In this document: piece after piece, positions 8,316 to 18,662 of the stretch
Layout of the letters: each line of letters opens with the position of its first letter
Position numbering within the stretch: position 1 is the stretch's first letter
Source of the DNA: Beggiatoa alba B18LD
GTDB lineage: Bacteria > Pseudomonadota > Gammaproteobacteria > Beggiatoales > Beggiatoaceae
Assembly: GCF_000245015.1 (NCBI RefSeq)
Contig: NZ_JH600070.1
Span: 699,594 to 763,593 of the forward strand
DNA length: 64,000 nt
Reading direction: 5' to 3'
Notes under the pieces: generated by a model
Database searches by the model: none
Told to the model about the DNA's origin: nothing
Seen by the model: only the letters and a program-made list of their open reading frames with translations
Translations under genes and position numbers: made by a program

Positions 8316-11300
8316 TTATTTTTCATCTAAGCGTGTGACACCACGCCATGATTCATTGGGGGGGGTTGTAATAAAGTGTTGACAACGTTCGATATAAATA
8401 TTTATCACTTTATCACCTTGCAACACCGTTTTCAGTTCTAAAAATTGTTCTAAGGCTTCTTGCCATTGATAACGTTTATAGCACTCTAAGGCTTGCATAT
8501 ATTTATTTAAATAAGTAACTTTCATATCACGCAAGGGCTGCGGGTCAACGTCAAAAACTTCATAAACGGTAATTGCTTCTTCCTTTCCCTTAACTTGTAC
8601 GGTGTCAATTTCACGAATCAAGAAACGTTCAGGATTTTGTAACTGCTGATAAGTTGGTGAAGTAATGCCGATAGTAATACCATATTGCTTGGTTAAGCCT
8701 TCCATACGTGATGCAAGATTAACAGTGTCGCCAATTACCGTGCTTTCCATCCGACTTTCAAAACCAATCGTGCCGAGAATTAATGCACCTGTGTGGATTC
8801 CAACCCCAATCGACAGCGGTTTTTCGCCATTGTTTTGACGATATGCATTGTATTCCTGTAAACGGTTTAACATGCCAACCGCCGCCAGTACGGCATCATC
8901 TGCAACCCCAACATGACTACCAGAAAATAACGCCATAATGGCATCACCGATATATTTGTCGATAAAACCGCCATTCTCCGTAATATTAGGGCCAATAAAG
9001 TCTAAATAGTCATTTAAGAAATGGAAATTATCTTCAGGTGTCATGGTTTCTGATAATGTCGTAAATGAACGAATATCAGAAAAGAGAACGGACATATTTT
9101 CTTGTGAGGCATCGCCTAGCACAACATCTTCAATCTCTTTTTTTCCTAAGCGTAATAAGAATTCAGTTGGAACGAAGCGTTTAAACGCGATATTTTTCTG
9201 TTCAATTTTTTCGTAATTGCGCACATTTTCAATAGCAACCGCTGCTTGTGAAGCAAGCGAGAAAACTATTTCTATCTGGTTATTTGCAAAGGGAATAGAG
9301 TCACCTGTTTTAGGGTCTATTGGGTTAATCAGTTGTAATACTCCAACTGCGTTTTGCATCCGATCCAGTAATGGTACAACCAATAATTCTTGAATAACAT
9401 ATCCTTTAAATAAGTTATAAATATCTTTATCTCGTTCTGGGTCAAAATCTTCTTTAAAATCGGCTTTGCTGGTTAATATCTGTTGGGTACGTGCACTATA
9501 AGCGACGTATTTTTGTTCTTGAATATTAATTGCGGGTAGATGAATTGGTTGCGCATAAGCTCCGCCTAAAAAGAGATTTAAGGATTTATTTTGAATGATT
9601 TCAAAATTCAGTTGTTCATCCTCTAAGATGTAGAGCGTGCCACCGTCTGCATTTGTCACACTACGCGCTTCAGAGACAAAGAGTTCTAAGAGTTTAACTA
9701 AGCTATTTTCTCCTGATAAAGCCGTCCCAACACGGGTTAATGTTTCCACGGTGTTTTTTAAAACACGGTCGGCTTCTTTTTCCTTTGTAATATCGCGGAT
9801 GAGGATAACTGAGCCGATGTATTTAGAGCCAACATATTCGCTGGTATCAGAGAGTGTATCTTTTTGAATAATGGCAGTTGCTACTGCTTGCCCGATACGG
9901 TTATCAACAAGACGAATTTCCGCGCCATAGACTTCACCGATACTATTCATAACTTTTTTGGCTAATTCAGCGGCTTCCGCATCGTTAAAAATCTCTTGGC
10001 AGTCCTTGCCGAGCATATCGCGTCTTTCAGGAAACATTGCTAAAAAGGCAGGGTTATAACGAATTATTTTCCCTTCTTTATCAGTAACTAATAACCCATC
10101 TGCCATGTTGTCGATAATAGCTGTCATGTGAGCAAGTGTGTTTTGCAATTTACGGGTTGCATCTTGTACACGTTGTTCTAGGGTATTAAATAATTCTTGT
10201 AGCTGACGTGACATGCTGTTAAATGAATGGGCAAGAATGCCGAATTCATCTTTTAAGTCCATGATAATTTCATAGGATAAATCACCCGAGGTGACACGCT
10301 CGACTCCATTCAATAATTTATAGATGGGAATTAGAATGCTACGGGCAAGCAGATAGCCAAAAATAGAGGCAACGATAATGCATAACAGCATGAGAACGAC
10401 AAGATTAATCACGGCTTGTTTTGTTGTTTCTACATATTTATCGGCGGAAACACTGACCCCTAATAAAGCAATGGGGTTGTTATTAATATCGTTAATCGTT
10501 TTATATTCAGCCAATTGACCGCCATAACGGACATCCATATCTTGCACATTTTGGCGAATACGGAGAGCTTTAAAATAACTTTCGGCTTTGATTTGTGGTT
10601 TGTTTTCTAAATGAGCCGTCGTAAAGCTAATCGCTTCCGCGTTGTAATAAATGGCGGCAGTCAGTTCTAATAAGTTTTCTATATCGCTGACAACTCTGGT
10701 ATTTTGATTTAAAACATAGCGTGTGAGAATAATACCAACAATTTCAGGTTGGTTTTTGCTTGCTATATCGGCATTAGCACTACGGACAACTTCACTTTTA
10801 AATAAAGGACTTGCGACAGAAATAGCAATAAATTTTTGTAAATTATCAACTTCGACTAACTCTGTTGCTGCAATGGTTTTATGTTGGCTAAGTACATAAT
10901 CTACTAGGGCATTTTTTTCAAAATTATGTTCTTTTTCTAGTGCTAAGTAGTTCTGATGTGTGGTTTGTGCAATCAGCTTTTTTTCAGGGTCAACGATGAT
11001 AATTTGAGAAAGCTGTTTATTTTTAAGCGTGTCACCAATATATTGATTAATCTTATTTTTTATGGAGAAGTTTACCAGAACTTGCAAACTTCTGTCCGCT
11101 GCAAGTGTGTGTGTCATCTCTTCAATTTCAGCAACTTTATTTTGATAGATAAGATAGGCAACGCGCATATTTTTCTTCATATTTTCAAGTGCTTCTACTT
11201 CTATTTTATCGGTAAAGTAGTAGATTGAAACAATCGTTGTTGAAATGGTTGATATACACGTCACAATAAAGAAAGAAAGCAAGAGTTTGCTCTTTAATTT

Positions 11301-11339
11301 GAGATTTTTAAACACAAATGGTTCTCCCATTATGACCAT
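8316..11339 (-). CDS. Membrane class III adenylate cyclase with HAMP, PAS and GAF domains
   Basis: This protein of about 1,007 residues starts with a transmembrane helix, an extracytoplasmic sensor domain of about 270 residues, and a second helix near residue 310. HAMP, coiled-coil, PAS (about 405-515) and GAF (about 540-690) domains follow, then a class III cyclase domain. Both metal-binding Asp residues are visible (LFSDIRSFT near 750, GDAIMALF near 795). The substrate Lys is in IDKYIGDA, the Asp in VIGDTVNLAS favours ATP, and the transition-state Asn and Arg are in NLASRME. It should make cAMP in response to periplasmic and cytosolic signals. The longest frame starts at a GTG at 11354; I prefer the ATG at 11339 behind a GGTGGTG sequence. 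MGEPF at 11330 is also possible. Confidence 0.88.
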   Translation of the reverse strand: MVIMGEPFVFKNLKLKSKLLLSFFIVTCISTISTTIVSIYYFTDKIEVEALENMKKNMRVAYLIYQNKVAEIEEMTHTLAADRSLQVLVNFSIKNKINQYIGDTLKNKQLSQIIIVDPEKKLIAQTTHQNYLALEKEHNFEKNALVDYVLSQHKTIAATELVEVDNLQKFIAISVASPLFKSEVVRSANADIASKNQPEIVGIILTRYVLNQNTRVVSDIENLLELTAAIYYNAEAISFTTAHLENKPQIKAESYFKALRIRQNVQDMDVRYGGQLAEYKTINDINNNPIALLGVSVSADKYVETTKQAVINLVVLMLLCIIVASIFGYLLARSILIPIYKLLNGVERVTSGDLSYEIIMDLKDEFGILAHSFNSMSRQLQELFNTLEQRVQDATRKLQNTLAHMTAIIDNMADGLLVTDKEGKIIRYNPAFLAMFPERRDMLGKDCQEIFNDAEAAELAKKVMNSIGEVYGAEIRLVDNRIGQAVATAIIQKDTLSDTSEYVGSKYIGSVILIRDITKEKEADRVLKNTVETLTRVGTALSGENSLVKLLELFVSEARSVTNADGGTLYILEDEQLNFEIIQNKSLNLFLGGAYAQPIHLPAINIQEQKYVAYSARTQQILTSKADFKEDFDPERDKDIYNLFKGYVIQELLVVPLLDRMQNAVGVLQLINPIDPKTGDSIPFANNQIEIVFSLASQAAVAIENVRNYEKIEQKNIAFKRFVPTEFLLRLGKKEIEDVVLGDASQENMSVLFSDIRSFTTLSETMTPEDNFHFLNDYLDFIGPNITENGGFIDKYIGDAIMALFSGSHVGVADDAVLAAVGMLNRLQEYNAYRQNNGEKPLSIGVGIHTGALILGTIGFESRMESTVIGDTVNLASRMEGLTKQYGITIGITSPTYQQLQNPERFLIREIDTVQVKGKEEAITVYEVFDVDPQPLRDMKVTYLNKYMQALECYKRYQWQEALEQFLELKTVLQGDKVINIYIERCQHFITTPPNESWRGVTRLDEK

Positions 11340-11407
11340 ATTAATCACCACCACGCGCTATTATTAATATCATGAAAAATATACGTTTTTATTTTTAATT
11401 TATCGAT

Positions 11408-11452
11408 AACCCATTAAACAAATATGCAAGATACATGCTTGTTTAATGGGTT
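11408..11452 (-). terminator. Long hairpin between the MFS and cyclase genes
   Basis: The arms AACCCATTAAACAA and TTGTTTAATGGGTT form a perfect 14-bp stem, 52 bp past the MFS stop codon and 69 bp before the cyclase start. No clear T run follows on either strand, so it may be a weak terminator or an RNA-stability element. Confidence 0.5.
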
Positions 11453-11503
11453 AAAAACGTGTGTGAGTTTTTATGTGTATTTTATTCAGCGATGAAGGTG
11501 GTG

Positions 11504-12727
11504 TTATGCATTGCTTAAGGATTGTAATCTTGTTAAGGGTTTATCCATGATAGGTAAGTGAAAAATGGCAGAAATAACCGCAAGTACAATAGAAAATAGC
11601 CATATCATGTCATATGAATGTGTTAGCTCAAAGACATAACCGCCTAGCCATGCTCCCAGAAAACTGCCTACTTGGTGACTAAAAAAGACGATTCCAAATA
11701 ACATCGCAAAATATTGTGTGCCAAAAATTCGCGCGACTAAGCCACTTGTTAGCGGTACAGTACCTAACCAAAGAAAACCAATAGCGGCTGAAAAAGTCAA
11801 TGCAGAATAGTAGGTTAAAGGTAAATAGAGAAAGAGGGCAATGATAATCGCACGGATTAAATATAACCAACTGAGTATATATTTTTGTCGATACCGTCCT
11901 CCTAACCAGCCAAAAGTATAAGAGCCAAGAATATTAAAAAAGCCAATCAGCGCAAGTGCATGTGCGCCCGTAACGGGACTTAATCCTCTGTCTGTTAAAT
12001 AGCTAGGTAGGTGTACTGCAATAAAAGCAACATGAAAGCCACACACGAAAAATCCGAGGTTTAATAACCAAAAACCACGATGAAATTGTGCTTCTTGTAA
12101 TGCCTTGATTAAGGAAACACCTGTTGTTGTTGTTACTATTGTTTGTTGTGGTTTGTCGTTAATAAAACCGAATGCTAATAACGGCATCAATAAGGCAAAT
12201 AAAGCCAGTAAAAAGAAGGTGTTTTCCCATTCTAGTTGTGAGAGTAAGGCTTGCCCAATAGGCACAAAAATAAACATGCCCAGTGAACCGCCAGCAGTGA
12301 CAATACCTAAGATGAGACTGCGCCATGCTGGGTCTGCATTTCTGCCAACAGCGCCCAAAACAACCGCAAATGTCACACCGCTTAAACCCAATCCCACTAA
12401 AATGCCTAGGGTTAAATCTAAGGTAAAGGCGTTTTGACTAAATGGGGTGAGTAATAGCCCCAAACTATATAGTAATCCGCTCATTATCATAATACGCATA
12501 CTGCCGTATCTATCTGCAAAATAACCGACAAAGGGTTGTACTGCGCCCCATAGTAAGTTTTGTAATGCCAGCGCAAACCCGACTGCTTCACGGCTGATGT
12601 TTAAATCTAGGGTAATTGGACGTAAGAAAATACCAAAAGCTTGGCGAATTCCCATACTGATGGCAACGATTAAAACGCCGCAAATCAGTGTCAATAAGAT
12701 ATGACGTTGTGACATAGGGAGGCTCAC
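11504..12727 (-). CDS. Major facilitator superfamily transporter
   Basis: The 407-residue hydrophobic protein shows about 12 predicted membrane helices in the two-bundle MFS layout. The loop between helices 2 and 3 carries the family signature as GYFADRYGSMRIM, and the equivalent loop in the second half reads GWLGGRYRQKYI. It resembles the monocarboxylate/oxalate-formate antiporter branch, but the substrate cannot be read from the sequence. A divergent MATE transporter gene begins about 110 bp away, so the pair may share a regulatory region. No repressor gene is next to them. The start ATG is at 12727, with GGGAGG about 10 bp upstream on the coding strand's complement not supporting a clear ribosome binding site. 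Confidence 0.85.
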   Translation of the reverse strand: MSLPMSQRHILLTLICGVLIVAISMGIRQAFGIFLRPITLDLNISREAVGFALALQNLLWGAVQPFVGYFADRYGSMRIMIMSGLLYSLGLLLTPFSQNAFTLDLTLGILVGLGLSGVTFAVVLGAVGRNADPAWRSLILGIVTAGGSLGMFIFVPIGQALLSQLEWENTFFLLALFALLMPLLAFGFINDKPQQTIVTTTTGVSLIKALQEAQFHRGFWLLNLGFFVCGFHVAFIAVHLPSYLTDRGLSPVTGAHALALIGFFNILGSYTFGWLGGRYRQKYILSWLYLIRAIIIALFLYLPLTYYSALTFSAAIGFLWLGTVPLTSGLVARIFGTQYFAMLFGIVFFSHQVGSFLGAWLGGYVFELTHSYDMIWLFSIVLAVISAIFHLPIMDKPLTRLQSLSNA

Positions 12728-12835
12728 TATAAATTAGAATATTTTGAAAATTAGATATGTTATTTTAATCTGTTTTGTTTGGTTATTCTGATTTTTTCAG
12801 ATAGTTATTTATTATTAAACATATTGTTTTATTTT

Positions 12836-14227
12836 ATGAGTGAGTGTATGCAGTCTGTTGACGTAGGGAATACAGGTATTAATCCGCCCAGTATTGGGGA
12901 AATTTTGCGTTTTGCGTTGCCATTAATTTTAGGCTTGATGACAAATGCGTTAATGACACTAACTGATACCGTGTTTATGGGATGGTTAGGTACGGCTCAG
13001 TTGGCGGCAGTCCCTTTTGCATCGGGTATTTTTTTAATTGGCTGGGTGTTGATGGTTGGCTTGATGCGGAGTTCTATTGCATTTATTGCCCGTTTATATG
13101 GTGCGGGTGATTTTACAAAAATTGGTCATGTTTTATTCCATTATCAGTTATTAGCCATTTTAGGCTTGCCGCTCTTATTATTATACGTGCAGTTATTTCC
13201 TTTCTTTAGTGAATTAGCACAACTATCTGATGTTGTGGCGGCTTATGCTGATACGTATTTATCGATTTTAGTGTGGGAAACGGCATTTACTTTGTTATTT
13301 ATTTTATATGCTTCGTTTTATCAAGCATTGGGTAATTCTGCATTTCCTATGCGTATTTCATTAATTACCCTTGCGATTAATGTTGTTTTAGATTACGCGC
13401 TAATTTTTGGTAAATTTGGCTTACCTGCATTAGGTGTTGCGGGCAGTGCTTATGCAACTGTTTTATCACAAGCGATTGCAGTGTTAATTATGTCTGTTAC
13501 TTTATTCAATTCGCCAATGTGTCGCCGTTTTTGCTTGTCTATTTGGCAAAAAGTTGATTTTCAACTGATTAAGCAAATTTTACGGATTGGTATTCCACAA
13601 GGTTTAGGCGATTTTGTTGAGTTAATTGCGTGGGTTGGTTTAAGCGTAATTGCAGGGCGGGTTGGAGAAACCGCTTTAGCCGCAAATAATATCGGTATGC
13701 AATTTACCCTTGTGTTATTTTTACCAGGTTTAGCCTTAGGCATTGCCGCAGCCTCTTATATGGGGCGTTTTTTAGGTGAAAATCGTCCAGTGCTTGCACG
13801 ATTGACCACGTATAAAATTTTATGGATAGGCTGTAGCTATATGGGATTATTAGGGATTCCATTATGGTTTTTTGGTGCAGATATTGCGCGTTTATTCACG
13901 GATGACGCGGCAGTCATTGCAGAAGCAGCGGCAATGTTTAAAGTAATGGCAATTTATCAACTTTTTGATTGTCTTGGAATTATTACCAGAACCGCTTTAA
14001 GCGGAGCGGGAGATACATTTATTCCTAGTATTTTGCTGGTGTTATGTATTGTCGCTATTTTATTTCCTGCTGCTATTAGCTTATCTACGTTTATTCAGCC
14101 ACCGTTAGTTGGGATTTGGTTAGGCGCATTTGTTTATATGATAGTGCTCGCTGGTTTTATGCTTTATCGCTATCGTTCTAATCGTTGGATGCATATCCAC
14201 CTACATCCGCAAGCAATGACAGCGTAA
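12836..14227 (+). CDS. MATE-family efflux transporter
   Basis: The protein of about 463 residues has 12 predicted helices and typical MATE sequences. These include LILGLMTNALMTLTDTVFMG in helix 1, an IPQGLGDFVE motif at the start of the second half, and ARLFTDDAAV after helix 9. Family members export organic cations or drugs using Na+ or H+ gradients across the inner membrane. The open frame extends upstream to a TTG at 12779, but the ATG at 12836 (MSECMQSVD) gives a more normal N-terminus; the ATG at 12848 is a further option. The gene is divergent from the MFS gene and is followed by a repeat hairpin that could terminate it. Confidence 0.87.
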   Translation: MSECMQSVDVGNTGINPPSIGEILRFALPLILGLMTNALMTLTDTVFMGWLGTAQLAAVPFASGIFLIGWVLMVGLMRSSIAFIARLYGAGDFTKIGHVLFHYQLLAILGLPLLLLYVQLFPFFSELAQLSDVVAAYADTYLSILVWETAFTLLFILYASFYQALGNSAFPMRISLITLAINVVLDYALIFGKFGLPALGVAGSAYATVLSQAIAVLIMSVTLFNSPMCRRFCLSIWQKVDFQLIKQILRIGIPQGLGDFVELIAWVGLSVIAGRVGETALAANNIGMQFTLVLFLPGLALGIAAASYMGRFLGENRPVLARLTTYKILWIGCSYMGLLGIPLWFFGADIARLFTDDAAVIAEAAAMFKVMAIYQLFDCLGIITRTALSGAGDTFIPSILLVLCIVAILFPAAISLSTFIQPPLVGIWLGAFVYMIVLAGFMLYRYRSNRWMHIHLHPQAMTA

Positions 14228-14270
14228 TAATACGCTGGGTTCTGCGAGATTTTTAAAAAGACAAGCATTT

Positions 14271-14390
14271 GTCTGAATCAGGATTCACAGAATTTTCAGA
14301 ATTAGCAGGATTAAAAAGCGTGATTCACCTGACTTTTTGGTTGGTTTGAGGGTTTTAAATCCTGTTAATCCTGAAAATCCTGATTCAGAC
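14271..14390. repeat. GTCTGAATCAG-bounded repeat
   Basis: The 120-bp unit has inverted ends (GTCTGAATCAG ... CTGATTCAGAC) and an interior rich in TTAATC and CTGAAAATC words. It is the first of several units filling the gap between the MATE and peptidase genes. Confidence 0.8.
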
Positions 14391-14445
14391 AATGTTTTAA
14401 TCTTGCTGGTTAAAGTAAGGTCAAACCTTTTCGCGTGTTCCGATA

Positions 14446-14483
14446 GACCTGCTAGGTTTTGAAAACCTAGCAGGTCTTTTTTT
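14446..14483 (+). terminator. Repeat-derived hairpin terminator after the MATE gene
   Basis: Arms GACCTGCTAGG and CCTAGCAGGTC pair perfectly around a self-complementary core, followed by seven T. It lies 219 bp past the MATE stop codon on the same strand and has the form of a rho-independent terminator. The same hairpin recurs at many other intergenic places in the window. Confidence 0.6.
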
Positions 14484-14943
14484 GTCTGAATCAGAATTCA
14501 CAGAATTTTCAGAATTAGCAGAATTAAAAACAATTAAAAACAATTAAAAACATAATTTTTTATTCTTTTAATTTTTTTGTCTTTTTAATTCTGAAAATTC
14601 TGTTAATTCTGAAAATTCTGATTCAGACAATCTTTTAATCCTGAAAATCCTGATTCAGACAATGTTTTAATCTTGCTGGTTAAAGTAAGGTCAAACCTTT
14701 TCGCGTGTTCCAATAGACCTGCTAGGTTTTGAAAACCTAGCAGGTCTTTTTTTGTCTGAATCAGAATTCACAGAATTTTCAGAATTAGCAGAATTAAAAA
14801 CAATTAAAAACAATTAAAAACATAATTTTTTATTCTTTTAATTTTCTTGTCTTTTTAATTCTGAAAATTCTGATTCAGACAATCTTTTAATCCTGAAAAT
14901 CCTGATTCAGACAAACTGTTGTCTTTTTAAAAGAAACTCGCCG
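14484..14943. repeat. Tandem composite repeats with second hairpin
   Basis: Two GTCTGAATCAG-bounded units (14484-14628 and 14754-14880) are separated by a second 31-nt hairpin at 14716-14746 with a T run. The array closes with the AACTCAGGT end of the composite family at about 14943, which directly touches a half MITE. The layout closely repeats the array at 2350-2946. Confidence 0.8.
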
Positions 14944-14970
14944 AACTCAGGTTAAATTACTTTATGGTAC
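14943..14970. mobile_element. Half of a 77-bp MITE
   Basis: The segment TAAATTACTTTATGG plus TACGTTTACTATA is one end of the 77-bp MITE, cut at its AT-rich centre by the CTCAGGT end of a composite repeat. The other half is missing; behind it follows another composite-repeat end (14971-15025, finishing CTAACTCAGGT). Confidence 0.7.
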
Positions 14971-15040
14971 GTTTACTATAGCAGGTCTCTGTTTTATTTT
15001 ATAAATCTCGCCTAACTCAGGTTAATTTAGATGATTCAAC

Positions 15041-16768
15041 TTAATGGCTTGTTTGCCCCCATAAAACACTGCGTGCTTTTTCTGCGTCAATCACGGCGAG
15101 TTTATCCAGTGTTTCAGGGGCTTTACCCGTCATGATGGGAAGTTCTAAAATTTGTTCTGTACGAGCAATTAAAAAATCGTAGGTTTGTTCTGATAAGAGT
15201 ATTTCTAGTTTCTGCATATCATCAACGGTGATTCGTTGGCGATTAATCGCCAGTATTTCATCGCCAGCATTTAGCCCCGATGCGTAAGCAGGGCTGTTTA
15301 AATGGACTGTTTTAATCAACACACGTTCGCCACGATATTCAAATTCTGCCCCTAGCCATGCTTTTCCGCTGCTTTTCCATATAAATTGCACGCCGATTTG
15401 TTGGTAAAAACTGGCGAAATCAATTTCTTCTGTTGTACTGATAAAGCGATAAAATTCTGTGCTGACTTCTGCATTGCTCAAGCTGGTAATCATGGCGAGC
15501 ACTTGTTCTGTCGTTATGCCTGCTTGTGGGTTGGTTTGATAGTCTTGCCAAAGTAGGTGCAAAAAATCATCAATGTGTTTGCCAAACTGGCTGAGTTGAA
15601 TATTTAACAGCGCGAATATTAAACCGCCTTTTAGATAGTAGCTAATAGAACTATTTGCGGTGTTTTCATCAGGACGATAGAGCTTTATCCATGCATTGAA
15701 TGAGCTGTCTTCTAATGAGTGAAAATAACGTCCTTGAATAGTGTAGTAACGGTTTAAATCTTCACAAATACGTTCTAGGTATTCTTCTAAACTACATAAT
15801 CCCGCACGATAAACAAATAAGTCATCGACAAAGCTGGTCAATCCTTCCGCAAGCCATAACATGCGGGTGTAATTTTCTTGGGCATAATCTAATTGGGCGA
15901 AATCTGCGGGGCGGATGCGTTTGATATTCCATGTATGAAAATATTCATGCGCGACTAATCCTAACCAGCGGATGTATTCTTTACGATTGCCTAATTTACG
16001 TCCGTCAAATTGTAAAGTACTAGAGTTGCTATGTTCTAAACCACCATATAAACGTGGGGCAAAATGGACGATAAAGGCATAGTGGTTGTAAGGCATAGAT
16101 TGCATGGTTTGGCTGATGGTTTCGACCAATGTCTGCATATCTTGGCGTAATGAGTAGGGGTGCGGGTAAATATCGCCGTAAAAGCCAATATGGTGCGCTT
16201 TATTGTTGACATAGAAGGTGTCTGTTGTTTGATTGCCAATTTCAATGGGGCAATCGAGTAGCTGGTCGTAATCGCTGGCGATGTAGCAATATGGATATTT
16301 TGATAGGGCTTCTAGTCCTGTGGTGATGCTTTGCCACTCATTGGGGAATTGTAAGTAAATAATTGGGTTGATTAATGCAACGTTTTTGATGCCCAATAAG
16401 TAAGCGGGTGCATGTAAAAAGGCATGAGTGTTATCAATATGTGCTGTGCGTACCGTTAGCTCATGACAGTACACTTCATAATCAATTTGAAAATCAAGGC
16501 TATTTTGTGTTTCTATACTGCTTTTTGTCCAGTCTATTTCCCATGTGTCTTTGCTGATTTGTTGGCAAAATAAAGGGAGTAGTGCTGATGTGCGGGCGGA
16601 TAAACTACGGATATGGCGTGCATATTCTCGAACTAAATAAGAACCAGGGCTCCATGCAGGCAGAAAAAATTGTAGGCGTTGTTGTTCAGGTTGACGCTGG
16701 GCTTTTAGGGTGACTTGAACAATGTGAGTTTGTGGCGCAGGAATATTAACGAGGTAGTGAACTTGCAT
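15041..16768 (-). CDS. M61-family (glycyl aminopeptidase-like) peptidase with PDZ domain
   Basis: The 575-residue protein belongs to peptidase family M61. It has the N-terminal beta-rich domain (LPAWSPGSYLVREYARHI near residue 37), the zinc motif HEYFHTWN near residue 273, and the downstream catalytic-domain segment LWLAEGLTSFVDDLF, whose Glu is the likely third zinc ligand. A C-terminal PDZ domain includes SPAYASGLNAGDEILAINRQ near residue 500. Family members cleave N-terminal glycine or alanine from peptides. No signal peptide is evident, so a cytoplasmic location is likely. The gene lies 183 bp downstream of ettA on the same strand, with a strong hairpin between them, so it probably has separate control. 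Confidence 0.88.
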   Translation of the reverse strand: MQVHYLVNIPAPQTHIVQVTLKAQRQPEQQRLQFFLPAWSPGSYLVREYARHIRSLSARTSALLPLFCQQISKDTWEIDWTKSSIETQNSLDFQIDYEVYCHELTVRTAHIDNTHAFLHAPAYLLGIKNVALINPIIYLQFPNEWQSITTGLEALSKYPYCYIASDYDQLLDCPIEIGNQTTDTFYVNNKAHHIGFYGDIYPHPYSLRQDMQTLVETISQTMQSMPYNHYAFIVHFAPRLYGGLEHSNSSTLQFDGRKLGNRKEYIRWLGLVAHEYFHTWNIKRIRPADFAQLDYAQENYTRMLWLAEGLTSFVDDLFVYRAGLCSLEEYLERICEDLNRYYTIQGRYFHSLEDSSFNAWIKLYRPDENTANSSISYYLKGGLIFALLNIQLSQFGKHIDDFLHLLWQDYQTNPQAGITTEQVLAMITSLSNAEVSTEFYRFISTTEEIDFASFYQQIGVQFIWKSSGKAWLGAEFEYRGERVLIKTVHLNSPAYASGLNAGDEILAINRQRITVDDMQKLEILLSEQTYDFLIARTEQILELPIMTGKAPETLDKLAVIDAEKARSVLWGQTSH

Positions 16769-16902
16769 AGTAACAGGCGCGAATAAGTTTGAGTGTGATA
16801 TTGATTATTGAAGGGGCACAAAATAAACAGCGTCGTTGTGCAATGTCATCATGCTCGAATATTAATGAATGGGCGTAATTCAACACATTGTTAGGTACGG
16901 AT

Positions 16903-16940
16903 GATGGCAGTGTTACAAGCAGATTGATAACACTGCCATC
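16903..16940 (-). terminator. 13-bp hairpin just after ettA
   Basis: Arms GATGGCAGTGTTA and TAACACTGCCATC form a perfect 13-bp stem with a 12-nt loop, starting 11 bp past the ettA stop codon. No T run follows on the - strand, so it may protect the mRNA 3' end or act as an unusual terminator. Confidence 0.5.
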
Positions 16941-16950
16941 ACTAGCGAGA

Positions 16951-18624
16951 TTAACCCGTGAGTTTTTTGTATTTAATCCGATGCGGTGTATCAGCATCTG
17001 TGCCTAAACGGCGGTGTTTATCTTCTTCATAATCCGCATAGTTACCTTCAAACCAAACGACTTGGCTATCGCCCTCAAAGGCGAGAATATGCGTTGCAAT
17101 GCGGTCTAAGAACCAGCGGTCATGGGAGATAACAACCGCACATCCTGCAAAGTTGAGGAGCGCGTCTTCTAGTGCGCGGAGGGTTTCTATGTCTAAATCA
17201 TTGGTGGGTTCGTCCAGTAGTAGGACATTGCCACCACTTTTTAAGAGCTTGGCAAGGTGGATACGGTTACGTTCTCCGCCTGATAAGTCTTTAATAAATT
17301 TTTGTTGGTCTGTGCCTTTGAAGTTAAAGCGTCCAACGTAGGCACGGGAGGGAGTTTCATATTTACCCACAATGATATTGTCTAAGCCATCGGAGACAAA
17401 TTCCCATACAGTTTTATTGCCTTCCAATTCATCACGACTTTGGTCGACATAGGCGAGTTGTACCGTAGAGCCTACCCGCAATTCGCCCGCATCGGGTTTT
17501 TCTTGTCCCACTAACATGCGGAAAAGGGTTGTTTTCCCAGCACCGTTTGCACCGATAATGCCGACAATGCCACCTTTAGGCAGGTTAAAACTTAAATTTT
17601 CTACCAGTACGCGCTCACCGAAGCGTTTTGTTAAATTGTTGGCTTCAATGACTAAATCGCCTAAACGCGGGCCGGGCGGAATGTAAATTTCTTGGGTTGC
17701 GTTTCGTTGTTGTACGTCTTGATTCATGAGGTCATCAAAACGGGCTAAACGGGCTTTACTCTTAGCGTGTCGTCCTTTCGGGTTGCTACGTACCCATTCT
17801 AATTCTTGTTTAATCGCTTTTTGTCTGGCAGATTCTTGTTTTTCTTCAATGGCTAGGCGTTTTTCTTTTTGGTCTAACCATGAAGAATAGTTGCCTTCCC
17901 ATGGAATACCGTGCCCACGATCAAGTTCTAAAATCCAGCCTGCAACGTTGTCTAAGAAGTAGCGGTCATGGGTAATGGCGATAACCGTGCCTTTGTAATC
18001 TTGTAAAAAGCGTTCTAACCATGCGATAGATTCAGCATCTAAGTGGTTAGTCGGTTCGTCTAATAAGAGCATGTCAGGTGCAGAGAGGAGCAGACGGCAT
18101 AAGGCAACGCGACGTTTTTCACCGCCTGATAATTTGGATACATCAGCATCCCATGCAGGCAGACGAAGGGCATCGGCGGCAATCTCAAGAGTACGTTCCA
18201 TTTCCCAGCCGTTGACTGCGTCGATAGCATCTTGTAAGCGTCCTTGTTCTTCTAGCAAGGCGTTCATGGCTTCATCGCTCATCGGTTCGGCAAATTTCAT
18301 GCTGACTTCATCAAAGCGGGTCAGCAGGGCTTTCACTTCGCTGACCCCTTCTTCGACATTGCCACGCACATCTTTTTCAAGATTTAGGCGGGGTTCTTGT
18401 GATAAGTAGCCAATACGGATACCCGTTTGTGGGCGGGCTTCGCCAATATAGTCTTTATCTTCCCCTGCCATGATGCGCAGTAATGTTGATTTACCTGCGC
18501 CGTTGAGTCCCAAAATGCCGATTTTTGCACCAGGGAAGAAGGAGAGAGAAATATCTTTTAAAATTTCGCGTTTGGGGGGGACGACTTTCCCGACGCGGTT
18601 CATGGTGTAAATATACTGTGCCAT
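16951..18624 (-). CDS. ettA: Energy-dependent translational throttle protein EttA
   Basis: This 557-residue ABC-F protein has two ATP-binding domains. Walker A motifs are GLNGAGKST near residue 40 and GANGAGKTT near residue 357. Signature motifs are [11 protein letters not shown] and [11 protein letters not shown], and both Walker B sites read LLLLDEPTN or LLLDEPTND. The linker carries the EttA-type arm and the [17 protein letters not shown] segment, and the N-terminal [18 protein letters not shown] is characteristic of the EttA branch. EttA binds the ribosomal E site and slows the first elongation steps when ATP is low. It is the second ABC-F gene in the window besides yheS. The start is the ATG at 18624. 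Confidence 0.95.
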   Translation of the reverse strand: MAQYIYTMNRVGKVVPPKREILKDISLSFFPGAKIGILGLNGAGKSTLLRIMAGEDKDYIGEARPQTGIRIGYLSQEPRLNLEKDVRGNVEEGVSEVKALLTRFDEVSMKFAEPMSDEAMNALLEEQGRLQDAIDAVNGWEMERTLEIAADALRLPAWDADVSKLSGGEKRRVALCRLLLSAPDMLLLDEPTNHLDAESIAWLERFLQDYKGTVIAITHDRYFLDNVAGWILELDRGHGIPWEGNYSSWLDQKEKRLAIEEKQESARQKAIKQELEWVRSNPKGRHAKSKARLARFDDLMNQDVQQRNATQEIYIPPGPRLGDLVIEANNLTKRFGERVLVENLSFNLPKGGIVGIIGANGAGKTTLFRMLVGQEKPDAGELRVGSTVQLAYVDQSRDELEGNKTVWEFVSDGLDNIIVGKYETPSRAYVGRFNFKGTDQQKFIKDLSGGERNRIHLAKLLKSGGNVLLLDEPTNDLDIETLRALEDALLNFAGCAVVISHDRWFLDRIATHILAFEGDSQVVWFEGNYADYEEDKHRRLGTDADTPHRIKYKKLTG

Positions 18625-18662
18625 GTAAATCCTGAGGTCTAAGGTAACAAGTTAGGCAGTGG

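Noticed and set aside
16746-16997. Leftward open frame of 83 codons between ettA and the peptidase
   Set aside because: It overlaps the ends of two certain genes and contains the 13-bp hairpin. No start signal or recognisable motif supports it.
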